A stretch of 64,000 nt of DNA, from assembly GCA_035946625.1 (NCBI GenBank), contig DASYZE010000003.1:26928-90927 (forward strand). The letters are read 5' to 3'. Numbering within the stretch: the stretch's first letter is position 1; each line of letters opens with the position of its first letter. Positions 27,758 to 36,281 of this stretch are shown piece after piece. The position numbers and the translations under genes are program-made. Under the pieces are notes generated by a model that was given only the letters and a program-made list of their open reading frames with translations, was not told where the DNA came from and made no database searches. The stretch comes from DASYXZ01 sp035946625 (GTDB lineage: Bacteria; Acidobacteriota; Terriglobia; UBA7540).

Positions 27758-28055
27758 GGAAGTGACGGCGTGGGGCAAAAAGGGGCGAAAAAGATACTCA
27801 AGCAGTTTTTTGCTGATTTTTATTGGCGGTAAATTACTATAAATAGTGGAGATGGAAAATTGTGTTATCCATGTTACTCTTGTTACTCTTGTGACAATTT
27901 TCCCGCCGAAACGGATAATATAACTATTAGATTAATACTGTTACAATAATCATCTGGACCGCGCCGCCCGCGGGCGGCGTGACGGATGAAAAGGATTACT
28001 TGCGGATAGCCGACCAGGAGTCAGCTCACTTTTTTCGAGAAAATCCGCAAAACGA
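27758..28055. other. AT-rich convergent spacer
   Basis: The spacer lies between convergent era and the kinase gene. About 27790-27950 is notably AT-rich and has a direct repeat of TGTTACTCT. A perfect 18-bp palindrome (CGCCGCCCG/CGGGCGGCG) lies at 27962-27979. No T-run follows it, so a terminator is not claimed. Confidence 0.5.
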
Positions 28056-30923
28056 TTACTGCAATCTCTCGTACTCTGCCTGGGCTTGCGTCAGGACAGG
28101 AATGTCAGGGTCGGCGTCTTTCCAGTGGGCGAGGAGATCCTTGTAGACCGCGGCTGATTTTGCGCGATCTCCGGAAGCGGCCAACGCTCTAGCCAGTTGG
28201 AGGCGCGCCATTGGTCCGATGGGATCGTTCAACACGAGCCCGGGATGATCGAGAATTTTTTGAAACTCAACCGCAGCCTCGCCGGGTCGGTCTAACCGAG
28301 AATAAACCAGACCACGCACGTAGACCGGATAGAGAGTTCCAAAGAATGAACCCCCGGTAAAGTATGCGGTGCCCGGAACGGCCAGGTCGTACGGCGCAGC
28401 GACCTGCGTCATTTCGAGCGCCTTCGCTGGGTCACCCTGGTTCAGAGCGTCGAGCGCTCGCAGCGTAGGAAGGTAACTGAACTGGACGGATGTATCCTTG
28501 GGGTACCGCGCTTCGAGTTCCGCCGCGATGGTATGGGCTTGCGCGGAATCGCCCAGAAGCGCAAGCGCAAAAGCAGGTCCATAGTCGGCATCCCGGCTGC
28601 GGAAAAGCGACAACGTCGCTGCCGCGCTTCTTCGCGCCTCCCCGCCAATCCCGAATAGCGCGCTCCATACCGCGTGAGCGCCATCAAACGCAGCGACCCG
28701 TCCCACCAACCCTCCCTGGCGAGCCAGGCTTACCGCGCGCGCCGAGAGGCGGTCTGCTTCTTTGAGGCGCCCGCGATGTGCCAACGTCAACGCTTCCTGG
28801 TGCTCGAACCATCCTTGAGCGTGCAACTTTGCCCGTCGCTGAGTCGCCTCGCGTTCCATTCCCGCCTGGTCATTCCTGAGAAAAGCGATGAAATACCGGA
28901 CCAGCGAGAACTGAACCACCTCGATCCCGCGTTGCAAAGCTTTACGAAGCAGGGCCTCGGCTTCGGCCAAGCGATTCTCGTAAAGATAGGCGAAGGCGAC
29001 ATTTTCGTAGCCGATGGCAAAGTCCGGGTCGAGTTCGATCGCCTTCAGCCCCTCTTGCGCGGCTCTCTCGTATTGACCCGTACCCGGCGAGGTGAAGCCA
29101 GACAAAAAACCGTGGGGCAGAAATGCCGCGGGGTGTCTTTGAATCCAAGCCTCCAAAGTCTGCCGCGCCAGTTCGAGGTTTCTGGTTACCTCCCTGTGGT
29201 ATACGAAAGTGATGAGGAAGGTCTCCTGATCGCTGACACGATCGCGCAGCTCGTAGGCCTTGGCCACATTCTCCGCTGCAAGTTCGGTCTCCCCCAGGTC
29301 GGACTGGATCCGGCCCAGGTAAGCGTAAGCGATCGCAAATTTCGGGTCGATCTCGGTGGCTCTCGTCAGCAATGAGACGATTTCCGCGGCTTGTGCTTTA
29401 GCCTGGAAGGACTGCATGGCCGCGTTGTAATACCTCCAGGCCTCCAGCGAGGACGTCGTTGCCTCGGTCGTGAGACTGGGCGCGTTTTCCGCGCGTGGAA
29501 GCGATCTGCCGATGCGGGCCCCCAAACGTTTTGCCATTTGGGCCAGCGCGTCCGAGACTTCTTCCCTCTTTGTTGCTGGCTTCTGCTCTTGATCCAGAAT
29601 GTCGCCGGTTCGGCAATTTCTTGCGCACACGCTCAACATGTACTTGCTTCCGAGGTTGGTGATCGAGCCTTCCACCACCGCGGCGCTTTTTGTCCGCTCG
29701 CAGACTTCGGCGGCCACGTCGGGCGTGAGCTTCGCATGGGCGGGCCGGCCCATCAGGCCCAGCGTCTGGCTTACCCGTGAGTCGGGAATCAGAGAAAGAA
29801 GAGCGGAATTCTCCAATTGCACGGCCAGAATATGGCGCAGGGCGCTATCGAACTCCGGGTCGCCAGTAGCATTCGCGAAATCGGCCAGAACAATCGTGCT
29901 CTTGTCCGCGAGTTTGTGCGCGCGGTGAGAATAAGAATAATCTGCGGGGAGGGAAGCAACGGCGGTAGCAGAGCGATTCCCGCGGTTTGCAGTAGCGGTT
30001 ACACCTGCCAGTTCCCGCTCCAACTCGGCGGCAGATTGCCACCGGCGCACAGGGTCCTCTTGCAGACAGCGGCTCACGATTCTTTCCAGCTTCCGCGAGG
30101 GGATGCGCCTTCGCTGGAAAGTGACGCGCGCGCCGGTTAACATTTCGTAGAGAATGCAGCCGAACGAATAGATATCCGAGCGAGCATCGGCCGCCTTGCC
30201 TTCCCTTTGCTCGGGCGCCATGTAGGCAGGCGTTCCCAGTACCATGCCGCTGGCGGTAACCGTTTCATCCAGGCCCGATTTCGCCAGGCCGAAATCCAAA
30301 ACCTTGATTCCCGATTTCGCAATCATGATGTTGCCGGGCTTCAGATCGCGGTGGATGATGCCCTTTTCGTGCGCCTCCGCCAGCGCAGCCAGAATCTGCG
30401 AGGTATAGAGGAGCGCCGTCTTCAGGGGAAGAGGTCCGCTTTTGAGCCGGGCCGCTATCGTTTCGCCCTCCACCAGCTCCATGACCAGGTAGTTAGGGCC
30501 AACGTCGTAGAGCGTGCAGATGTGGGGATGATTGAGCGAGGAAATGGCGCGGGCTTCCCGCTCGAAGCGCTGAATGAATTGCTTCTGCGCGATCTTAACG
30601 GCGACCGCGCGGCCTAATCGCGTGTCGACCGCTCGATAGACTTCGCCCATGCCGCCCTCGCCGAGCTTGCTCTCGACACGATATGGCCCCAGGCATGCGC
30701 CCACGGTTAACACCGTGACCGTCGAATCCTCCAGAAGTTGTGGGGCGTTCTGGATGGCAGCCCGCTCCAGGAATTCGCCGCCAGAGCGCTGTGCGAGAAG
30801 CGATTCTACTTCGCGGCGCAATTCGGGATCGAGCTGGGCCAATAGTGCCGCGCGCTCTTCGGCGTCTCTTCCGCGAGCCGCATGGTACAGGTCTTCAATT
30901 TGCCGGAAACGCTCGGGGGTCAT
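28056..30923 (-). CDS. Ser/Thr protein kinase with C-terminal TPR region
   Basis: The protein has 955 residues. A short N-terminal zone resembling those of other acidobacterial kinases (about 1-75, AERAALLAQLDPELRREVES) precedes the kinase domain (about 80-310): P-loop GEGGMGEVYRA, VAVKIA lysine, catalytic HRDLKPGN, DFGLAKSG and MAPEQREGK. A region starting TIVLADFANATGDPEFD (about 340-500) and TPR repeats follow. Most relatives I know have a membrane segment between kinase and sensor parts; none is visible here, so it is probably soluble. The gene overlaps the end of the ECF sigma gene by 29 bp, which implies translational coupling and a kinase-sigma pair. Confidence 0.93.
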   Translation of the reverse strand: MTPERFRQIEDLYHAARGRDAEERAALLAQLDPELRREVESLLAQRSGGEFLERAAIQNAPQLLEDSTVTVLTVGACLGPYRVESKLGEGGMGEVYRAVDTRLGRAVAVKIAQKQFIQRFEREARAISSLNHPHICTLYDVGPNYLVMELVEGETIAARLKSGPLPLKTALLYTSQILAALAEAHEKGIIHRDLKPGNIMIAKSGIKVLDFGLAKSGLDETVTASGMVLGTPAYMAPEQREGKAADARSDIYSFGCILYEMLTGARVTFQRRRIPSRKLERIVSRCLQEDPVRRWQSAAELERELAGVTATANRGNRSATAVASLPADYSYSHRAHKLADKSTIVLADFANATGDPEFDSALRHILAVQLENSALLSLIPDSRVSQTLGLMGRPAHAKLTPDVAAEVCERTKSAAVVEGSITNLGSKYMLSVCARNCRTGDILDQEQKPATKREEVSDALAQMAKRLGARIGRSLPRAENAPSLTTEATTSSLEAWRYYNAAMQSFQAKAQAAEIVSLLTRATEIDPKFAIAYAYLGRIQSDLGETELAAENVAKAYELRDRVSDQETFLITFVYHREVTRNLELARQTLEAWIQRHPAAFLPHGFLSGFTSPGTGQYERAAQEGLKAIELDPDFAIGYENVAFAYLYENRLAEAEALLRKALQRGIEVVQFSLVRYFIAFLRNDQAGMEREATQRRAKLHAQGWFEHQEALTLAHRGRLKEADRLSARAVSLARQGGLVGRVAAFDGAHAVWSALFGIGGEARRSAAATLSLFRSRDADYGPAFALALLGDSAQAHTIAAELEARYPKDTSVQFSYLPTLRALDALNQGDPAKALEMTQVAAPYDLAVPGTAYFTGGSFFGTLYPVYVRGLVYSRLDRPGEAAVEFQKILDHPGLVLNDPIGPMARLQLARALAASGDRAKSAAVYKDLLAHWKDADPDIPVLTQAQAEYERLQ

Positions 30924-31527
30924 GTGCTGTTGGTTGCTCTTGCCGGTGGCTTAGCTCGCGCAATAGCCAAGCTTTGGCGAGATTCCAGTCGCGTCGGACG
31001 GTGCGCGGTGAGATCTTCAAGGCCGCGACGATTTCCTCCTCGGTCAAGCCGCCGAAATAACGCAACTCGACGACCTTCGCCTGTCGCGGAGCAACCTGCG
31101 CGAACGCTGTCAAGGCCTCATCCAGGGCCAGAATCGATCGGTGCGGCGAGTTCGACAGGATAGCTGTTTCATCGAGGTCCATTTTGAGAGCGCTGCCGCC
31201 GCGCTTGTGTGCGCCATGGGCGCGTGCGGCGTCCACCAGGATGCGCCGCATCATCTGCGCCGCCATGGCAAAAAACTGCGCGCGCTGGTGCCATTCGACC
31301 TTGGTCACGTCCACCAGGCGGAGGTACACCTCATGCACCAATGCGGTGGTCTGGAGAGTATTGGGGGGGCGTTCGTTCTTCATATATCGGCGCGCCATGA
31401 GGCGCAATTCGGGATAGACTCGCTCCGCCAGCCGTGCCAAGGCAGCCTGGTCGCCGCTGCCCCAGGCTTTCAACAAACCCGTGATTTCAGCGGAGAATGC
31501 GCCGTTGGACGACACCGTTTTACCCAT
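30895..31527 (-). CDS. ECF-type sigma factor (PF07638/TIGR02999-like)
   Basis: The protein has 210 residues with sigma-2 (about 25-100) and sigma-4 (about 135-190, VVELRYFGGLTEEEIVAALK-ISPRTVRRDW) regions. It belongs to the subgroup with MMRRILVDAARAHGAHKRGG in the middle, found beside Ser/Thr kinases. In region 2.2, where classic ECF factors have acidic DAEDLVQE, this protein reads QTTALVHE with Thr60 and Thr61. That is the pattern of sigma factors activated by phosphorylation. It is encoded first in a unit with the overlapping kinase gene and divergent from a secreted protein gene that is a plausible target. Confidence 0.92.
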   Translation of the reverse strand: MGKTVSSNGAFSAEITGLLKAWGSGDQAALARLAERVYPELRLMARRYMKNERPPNTLQTTALVHEVYLRLVDVTKVEWHQRAQFFAMAAQMMRRILVDAARAHGAHKRGGSALKMDLDETAILSNSPHRSILALDEALTAFAQVAPRQAKVVELRYFGGLTEEEIVAALKISPRTVRRDWNLAKAWLLRELSHRQEQPTAHDPRAFPAN

Positions 31528-31662
31528 GGGGCAAAAATTATATCAAACCGTGGCCGCTTTTGCCGCCCGTTTCCGCCTGTATCAGCGGAAGGAGAACACG
31601 CACTCAGAAATAGGACACCCGAGTGTGAAATCTCCTCCAATTCAAAACGATAGGAGGAACAC

Positions 31663-32253
31663 ATGAAATACCTAGCATCTCTAACGCTGATGTTCAGTCT
31701 CTGTGTCGCAGCGGCCTACGCGCAAGATGGGTCCGTAAAGATGACATTTTCGGGAACCTCTGCGCCCAGCACCATCATTCTTCCACAACCCGATACAACG
31801 AGCGACAGCGACAACTTTGTCGGAGGAGGTACGCTGGGTACATTCACCCTTACGGATGTACGAGCGATCGCAAATTCTCCGGGGACGTCCAGCACTTGCT
31901 CAGGCGCAAATCAGCTCTTTTTTTCGGAACTGGCCGGCGCCGGCGTGTTTCGCTTCCAGGATGGCAGTCTATTGGAAGTCGCTCTCACGCAAGGAGGGGA
32001 TTGCATAGATCTCACCACGAACGTGGCTCACTGTACTGTGACCTTTCACATCACCCGTGGAACCGGCCGTTTCCAGCATGCATCAGGTGTCCTTACGATG
32101 AATGAGAACGTGACCGCAGTCGCGATCGACACCAATGGCGACCCCGTGGCCGACGCCTATGGCAACCCCATCTTTTTTGCAGCTACGGGAGGGTTCACGG
32201 GAACAATTTCCGGAGTAGCCACTGCAGAGCAACCCAACGACGCTCAACAATAG
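31663..32253 (+). CDS. Secreted protein of unknown function
   Basis: The protein has 196 residues with a clear signal peptide (MKYLASLTLMFSLCVAAAYAQ). The mature part is beta-rich and polar, with four cysteines (TSSTCSGANQ, GGDCIDLT, AHCTVTFH), and it repeats FHITRGTGRFQHASGVLTM and FFAATGGFTGTISG. This pattern resembles allene-oxide-cyclase/dirigent-like barrels, but I would not assign it. An AGGAGGAAC ribosome site precedes the ATG. Divergent placement 135 bp from the sigma/kinase unit suggests control by it. Confidence 0.8.
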   Translation: MKYLASLTLMFSLCVAAAYAQDGSVKMTFSGTSAPSTIILPQPDTTSDSDNFVGGGTLGTFTLTDVRAIANSPGTSSTCSGANQLFFSELAGAGVFRFQDGSLLEVALTQGGDCIDLTTNVAHCTVTFHITRGTGRFQHASGVLTMNENVTAVAIDTNGDPVADAYGNPIFFAATGGFTGTISGVATAEQPNDAQQ

Positions 32254-32421
32254 GAAGGCCTATGCGCGAGCTCCTGCTCGCTATGCAAGTGCGGAGAGTC
32301 CGATCGGAGAACCAGGCGGAGAGTCGATCCGGTAAAGTCTGCCGCCCAGACAAGGTTGCAATCCGCGGCGCCCTCTCAAGAAGCTGCGGACGCAGTAGGG
32401 CAGCATTGAAGGCACAACGAG

Positions 32422-32589
32422 ATGAATTCGGATCGCACAGGCTCCATGACGCTCAACGTAACCTTCCCGGATGATTTCGGCACAGCGCTGGTACTCGCGG
32501 ATTTTGTGGTCGATGAAGGAGGGACAGAGCTTCAGGCTATCGGAACAGACTCAGGCTTGGTTGAGAGCCGTGTTTACATGAAGCCGTGA
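32422..32589 (+). other. Small open frame, possible gene fragment
   Basis: The frame has 55 codons from ATG 32422: MNSDRTGSMTLNVTFPDDFG, ALVLADFVVDEGGTELQAIG and a tail ESRVYMKP. Composition is protein-like and beta-rich, but there is no ribosome site and I recognise no family. It could be the end of a decayed secreted-protein gene. Confidence 0.25.
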
Positions 32590-32820
32590 ATATAAGTCAA
32601 AGCTGGCGCGCACTGGGCCGTGGTTGGATCGGATTAACGTGAGACCTCTGATCGGCTGCGGCGCAGATGTTAGCGCCGCGCGTGCTGCACGACTGTTGGC
32701 AACAAGACATACCGGGGCGGAATACTCGCTAACGGAGAGCTTCCTCTCTCGATTGCAGGCTGAACCAACGCATCGGAAGAAGTCATGGTCAGCCCCGGCA
32801 GCCGGTCAGAGAAGGAAAAA

Positions 32821-32853
32821 GGGCAGCGTCCCGGGGAGATCGGGACGCTACCC
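32821..32853. repeat. 12-bp-stem palindrome
   Basis: GGGCAGCGTCCC (32821-32832) pairs with GGGACGCTACCC (32842-32853) with one mismatch. Read on the minus strand it begins GGGTAGCGTCCC, like the GTAGCG ends of other elements here. Confidence 0.7.
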
Positions 32854-32875
32854 TTAAGTTACCTCAGTCTCTTCC

Positions 32876-32926
32876 CGCGGCGGGCCTGGTCGTTCTTATC
32901 GCCTTGCGGCGATTAGGCCCGCCGCG
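32876..32926. repeat. Nested palindrome
   Basis: A perfect outer repeat, CGCGGCGGGCCT (32876-32887) / AGGCCCGCCGCG (32915-32926), encloses a second hairpin ATCGCC-TTGC-GGCGAT (32899-32914). No T-run follows on either strand. Confidence 0.75.
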
Positions 32927-32959
32927 AAAACCCAAAAATGACGGAATCCCGATCCGGTG

Positions 32960-33027
32960 GCAGCGGCGGTGCATGACGGCGTGGATTTGAACCACTTTTC
33001 TCACCGTCGATCAGAGATCGACGCTAC
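32960..33027. repeat. Degenerate twin-hairpin element
   Basis: The right half is clear: GTCGATC-AGA-GATCGAC (33006-33022) then GCTAC. The left half (GCAGCGGCGGTGCATGACGGCG) is a decayed match to the first hairpin of the element at 33661-33717. Confidence 0.55.
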
Positions 33028-33033
33028 CACGGC

Positions 33034-33396
33034 TCATTCGGTGCGTTTCAATTGGTAATCCAGAAGTTTTACGGCCATGGACGGTGATTCATCCGAAACG
33101 GCGGGAAGAATGGTGCGAACCGTCCGGCCTTCACAAAGAACGGTAGCCCCGCTTTCGCCCTCCGGATTGACGGGGAGCGAAAAACATATTTGAACCAGGG
33201 TGTCGGGATTCAAAGGTTGGGGCGCCTGGAATAAGAGGCCGGAATGGCTGATGTTTTCCGTGCGCCCCTGCAGCCAATCTTTTTCCTGCTGTTTGCGGTA
33301 GCGCATGGGTAGCTTGATGGGGAAGCGTTGCGCCCGTTGAGAGGTGCGCCCACTACCACGCACTGGCGGCTTGGATGACTTTCCTTTTTCTTTCAC
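33034..33396 (-). CDS. PilZ-domain protein
   Basis: The protein has 120 residues starting at the GTG at 33396, which has GGAGG six bases before it; an in-frame TTG 105 bp further upstream lacks this. A basic linker precedes a PilZ domain (about 20-115) with QRAQRFPIKLPMRYRK at the start and ENISHSGLLFQAP, the strand carrying the N/D-x-S-x-x-G motif. The first PilZ motif RxxxR is present only in part (RAQRF), so c-di-GMP binding is uncertain. No neighbour explains its role; pilus or envelope regulation is possible given the T4P-like operon at 49 kb. Confidence 0.85.
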   Translation of the reverse strand: MKEKGKSSKPPVRGSGRTSQRAQRFPIKLPMRYRKQQEKDWLQGRTENISHSGLLFQAPQPLNPDTLVQICFSLPVNPEGESGATVLCEGRTVRTILPAVSDESPSMAVKLLDYQLKRTE

Positions 33397-33540
33397 TGGC
33401 GGCCTCCGCGGCCCGTGCTGTGAATCAACCGACGAAATGGATAACGCCCTGCGACTCCCTCTTACCGCTCCCAGTTTGGGGGAAGAGCGGATTCCTGCCA
33501 ATTACCCGATGGTAGGGGGGCGATGGCACGAAGGTGCCAG

Positions 33541-33580
33541 CTTGAAGAAAGGTTAAAGGGTGAAGGTTAAAGGTTAAAAA
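33541..33580. repeat. GGTTAAA-type short repeats
   Basis: Degenerate 7-8-bp units (GGTTAAAGGGTGAAGGTTAAA and a further GGTTAAAA) lie upstream of the PilZ gene. They belong with the other degenerate short-period repeats of this window. Confidence 0.6.
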
Positions 33581-33660
33581 TGGACGGGGAATTATGTCCA
33601 GCTTCCGGGAGTCGCGCAAGGCGGGAAATGATGGATGATGAATGGTAAATCATTATTTCC

Positions 33661-33717
33661 GTAACGGCGGTCTATGACCGCCGGGTTCTTCTGTGGTCGA
33701 TCAAAGTTCGACGCTAC
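33661..33717. repeat. Twin-hairpin element supplying a stop codon
   Basis: GTAA, then CGGCGGTC-TAT-GACCGCCG (33665-33683), a 12-bp spacer, GTCGATC-AAA-GTTCGAC (33696-33712) and G-CTAC (33714-33717). The terminal CTA, read on the minus strand as TAG, is the stop codon of the response regulator gene. Confidence 0.75.
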
Positions 33718-34391
33718 AAGCGGTGGTCGAGGAGGGAGTGGTTGACGGCGAAGAGGGCCAGTTCGAGGCGGGAGGAGACTCCGAGTTTGTCAAAAATGTT
33801 GGTGAGGTGGTGCTTCACGGTTTGCTCGCTAATGGCATACTTTTGGGCGATGTCCCGGTTGTTGTAACCGGCCACGATGGCCGAAATAACTTCCAACTCG
33901 CGGGGGGTAAGTCCAAACCTTTTCTTGCGGGGGTCTTCGGGCGCGGAGGGCGAGAGATCGCGCAGGGTTTTCACCAGGTCGGAAACGCTTTCGCGTCCCA
34001 GCCAGTAATCTCCCTGCACCACCGTGTGAATGGCTTTGAGCAGAAGCTGGGTGGCGGATTCCTTCATGACCACGCCGCGCGCGCCCAGTTGCAGGGCTTC
34101 CACAATCTGGGTGCGCTCCACGGCGGCGGTGAGCAAAATGGTGCGGACGGGCGCGGAAGTTTTGGAAAGTTCCTGGAGCGCATCCATCCCGGGGGTTCGA
34201 GGCATGGCAAGATCGAGGAGAAGTACGTCCGGCTGAAGCTGGCGGGCAAGGGTTACGGCTTCATCGCCGTCAGCGGCCTCGCCCACCACGCGCAAGTCCG
34301 GCTCGGCTTCGAGCAAGCGGCGCAAGCCGTCGCGAAAGAGGGCGTGGTCGTCGGCGATCAGGATGCGTATGGGGGAGGAAGATTTATCCAT
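33714..34391 (-). CDS. NarL/FixJ-type response regulator
   Basis: The protein has 225 residues from the ATG at 34391. The receiver domain (about 8-125) has the acidic pair DD at IADDHALFRDG, phospho-acceptor Asp in LLLDLAMP, the Thr of LLTAA and the Lys of GVVMKES. The LuxR-type helix-turn-helix lies at about 158-220 (LTPRELEVISAIVAGYNNRD, TVKHHLTNIFDKLGV). Its ATG overlaps the stop codon of the sensor kinase gene by 8 bp, so the pair is translationally coupled. Targets are not visible. The stop codon lies inside a repeat element. Confidence 0.95.
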   Translation of the reverse strand: MDKSSSPIRILIADDHALFRDGLRRLLEAEPDLRVVGEAADGDEAVTLARQLQPDVLLLDLAMPRTPGMDALQELSKTSAPVRTILLTAAVERTQIVEALQLGARGVVMKESATQLLLKAIHTVVQGDYWLGRESVSDLVKTLRDLSPSAPEDPRKKRFGLTPRELEVISAIVAGYNNRDIAQKYAISEQTVKHHLTNIFDKLGVSSRLELALFAVNHSLLDHRL

Positions 34392-36216
34392 AGGAATTTT
34401 TGGGAATACTGATTTCCAGGCGCGCCCCGCCGTCGGGGACCGAATCAATGCACAACTCTCCGTTAATGGAGCGCACGCGTTCCTTGATCACCACGGGGCC
34501 GCGGCGCGCGATATCCAGATCATCTTGCTTGAGGTGGCCGGAAAAATCAAATCCGCGCCCGTCATCATCGACGACCAGCAACCATTTTCCATCGGTGGAT
34601 TCAAAGCGCACCAGAACATGGTGCGCGCCGCTGTGCTTGCGGACGTTCACCAGCGCCTCCTGAAGGATGCGCGCCAATTCAATGCAAACGCGGGGCGGCA
34701 GGGCGGCCTCGGTGAGAGTAGAAGTGAAAGTGGCGGCGATGCCCGTGTCGCGGCGGAATTTATCCACCGTGTAGGCGAGGAAATCCAGAAGCTGCTTGGG
34801 GCCGATGTTCACCGGGGTCATTTGCTGCATCAGTTCGCGCACATTCAGGACTTCCTGGCGAAGCAGGAGCTGGATGCGGTTGAGCTCGGCCGCCATTTGT
34901 GGGGCAGGGGGCGCGGATTGGCGGCGCAGAACGTCCACCTGCATTTCCAGGCCGATCAAGGACTGGATAACTCCGTCGTGAAGTTCCCGCGCCACCCGCG
35001 CCCGCTCCGCGGCGCCGGCTTTGGTGCGCATGCGCCGGGTGAGGTAAACGTTGTAAAGCGCCGGACCCACGTATCGGGAGAGCGCCAGGATGAAGCTCAT
35101 GGCCGCGTGGGGGGTGGAGATGAGGGCGGGGTCGAATATGATCACGCACCCGGCCCATTCGTGGCCCGATGGAAGCGATGCTCCAAGGACCTGACGGCAA
35201 TCGTGCGCCTGGAAAAACGCCGGGGGAGGAGTCCAGGTGGAGGTCGTTTGTCGCCGGCCAGACTCATCGAGCGAGGCCAACTCGAAACTCTTTGGCGCTG
35301 CGGGGGTGGGACGCAGGACGGCGTGCCAGGCGGGAGCGGGCGGGTCAAATCCGTATCGGGCGCGGTCATCCCCCAGCAGTTCCCGGGATGAAACCGCCAG
35401 GGGTTGCGAGCGCACGGGCCAGGCGGCGTCCCAAACAACAAGCCGTCCGGTGGCGGTTTCGTTCAGGATAATCAGGGCGCGCTGGGAGACAAAAATGCGG
35501 CACACTTCATCCATCACATCCCGGATGGCGGCCCGCAGGCCAGTTTCGGAATGAATCCGGCCCGTAATGCGCGCCGTGGCGGAGGCCTCAGCGTGGAGCA
35601 GCTTTTCTTGCTCGCCCAGATAGCCCAGCAGGTAACCCATGATCAGCAGGTTCATGCCGCGCAAGAGCGTGCGGTTCAACTCGAAACCTTCACCCAGGTA
35701 AGCCGGCAAAGACCCGAGGATGGCGGGCGCCAGAATGCCTTCCAGGGAATAGAGAATGGTGGCCGACCCCGCGGTGGCCAGGGTGGCGCGGAACCCCCAG
35801 CGATACGCCGCGGCGGAAAGGACAAAGACGTTGTAAATATAAAAAGGACTGCCGGGGCCGGAAGTAAAAATCCCGATGAGGGCAGGCCAGATGGTGTCCA
35901 CCACGTGTACGGTGAGCTGCAGGGTGGGCATGGATCGGTCGGGCGCCAGCACCAGGTATTGTATGGCTAAACTATAAATTGCATATAACCCCATCAGGCC
36001 ATAGGCATAGTGTGCATACTGGGCGGGCTGGGTTGGATCGAGCCAGATGGCCACAAATGAAGTGAGGGCCAGAAAGGTGCGCGCCGCCGCCAGGATGCGC
36101 TCAATCCGGCGCTGCTCGTTGAACACAACCGGCGTGCCGAAACGCTCCAGGGTTCGACTGCGGCCACTTAAGAATGACAAGGTTATGGGTGCTGACTCCG
36201 ATGATTTTTTTATCAC
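34384..36216 (-). CDS. Membrane sensor histidine kinase (HisKA_3 type)
   Basis: The protein has 610 residues. Six or so membrane segments occupy about 40-215, followed by a GAF-like region (about 225-375). The HisKA_3 dimerisation domain has the phosphorylated His in ARVARELHDGVIQSL (about 415-430), and the HATPase domain shows VVDDDGRGFDF and a late PVVIKERVRSINGEL. This is the NarX/DesK-type architecture and pairs with the NarL-type regulator encoded directly downstream with overlap. The signal is unknown; a multi-span membrane input domain suggests membrane or small lipophilic cues. Confidence 0.93.
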   Translation of the reverse strand: MIKKSSESAPITLSFLSGRSRTLERFGTPVVFNEQRRIERILAAARTFLALTSFVAIWLDPTQPAQYAHYAYGLMGLYAIYSLAIQYLVLAPDRSMPTLQLTVHVVDTIWPALIGIFTSGPGSPFYIYNVFVLSAAAYRWGFRATLATAGSATILYSLEGILAPAILGSLPAYLGEGFELNRTLLRGMNLLIMGYLLGYLGEQEKLLHAEASATARITGRIHSETGLRAAIRDVMDEVCRIFVSQRALIILNETATGRLVVWDAAWPVRSQPLAVSSRELLGDDRARYGFDPPAPAWHAVLRPTPAAPKSFELASLDESGRRQTTSTWTPPPAFFQAHDCRQVLGASLPSGHEWAGCVIIFDPALISTPHAAMSFILALSRYVGPALYNVYLTRRMRTKAGAAERARVARELHDGVIQSLIGLEMQVDVLRRQSAPPAPQMAAELNRIQLLLRQEVLNVRELMQQMTPVNIGPKQLLDFLAYTVDKFRRDTGIAATFTSTLTEAALPPRVCIELARILQEALVNVRKHSGAHHVLVRFESTDGKWLLVVDDDGRGFDFSGHLKQDDLDIARRGPVVIKERVRSINGELCIDSVPDGGARLEISIPKNSYG

Positions 36217-36281
36217 AGTTGGGAGGGGTTAAGCAAGAATGATGGGTGGGAATGACAGACGGGCAGCCGGACCAACTCGTC

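Larger units (their letters stand above)
32254..33033. other. Gene-poor spacer with three palindromic elements
   Basis: Apart from a weak 55-codon frame (32422-32589) no gene is seen. Three GC-rich palindromes occupy 32821-33027 in tandem. Confidence 0.6.

Noticed and set aside
27962..27979. 18-bp GC palindrome as an operator or terminator
   Set aside because: No T-run, no second copy seen, and convergent genes on both sides; left only as a note in the spacer.
32876..32926. Rho-independent terminator
   Set aside because: The stem is strong, but neither strand has a T-run after it.
33693..34412. Long plus-strand frame opposite the response regulator
   Set aside because: It is antisense to a clear NarL-type regulator and kinase pair and shows no domain.
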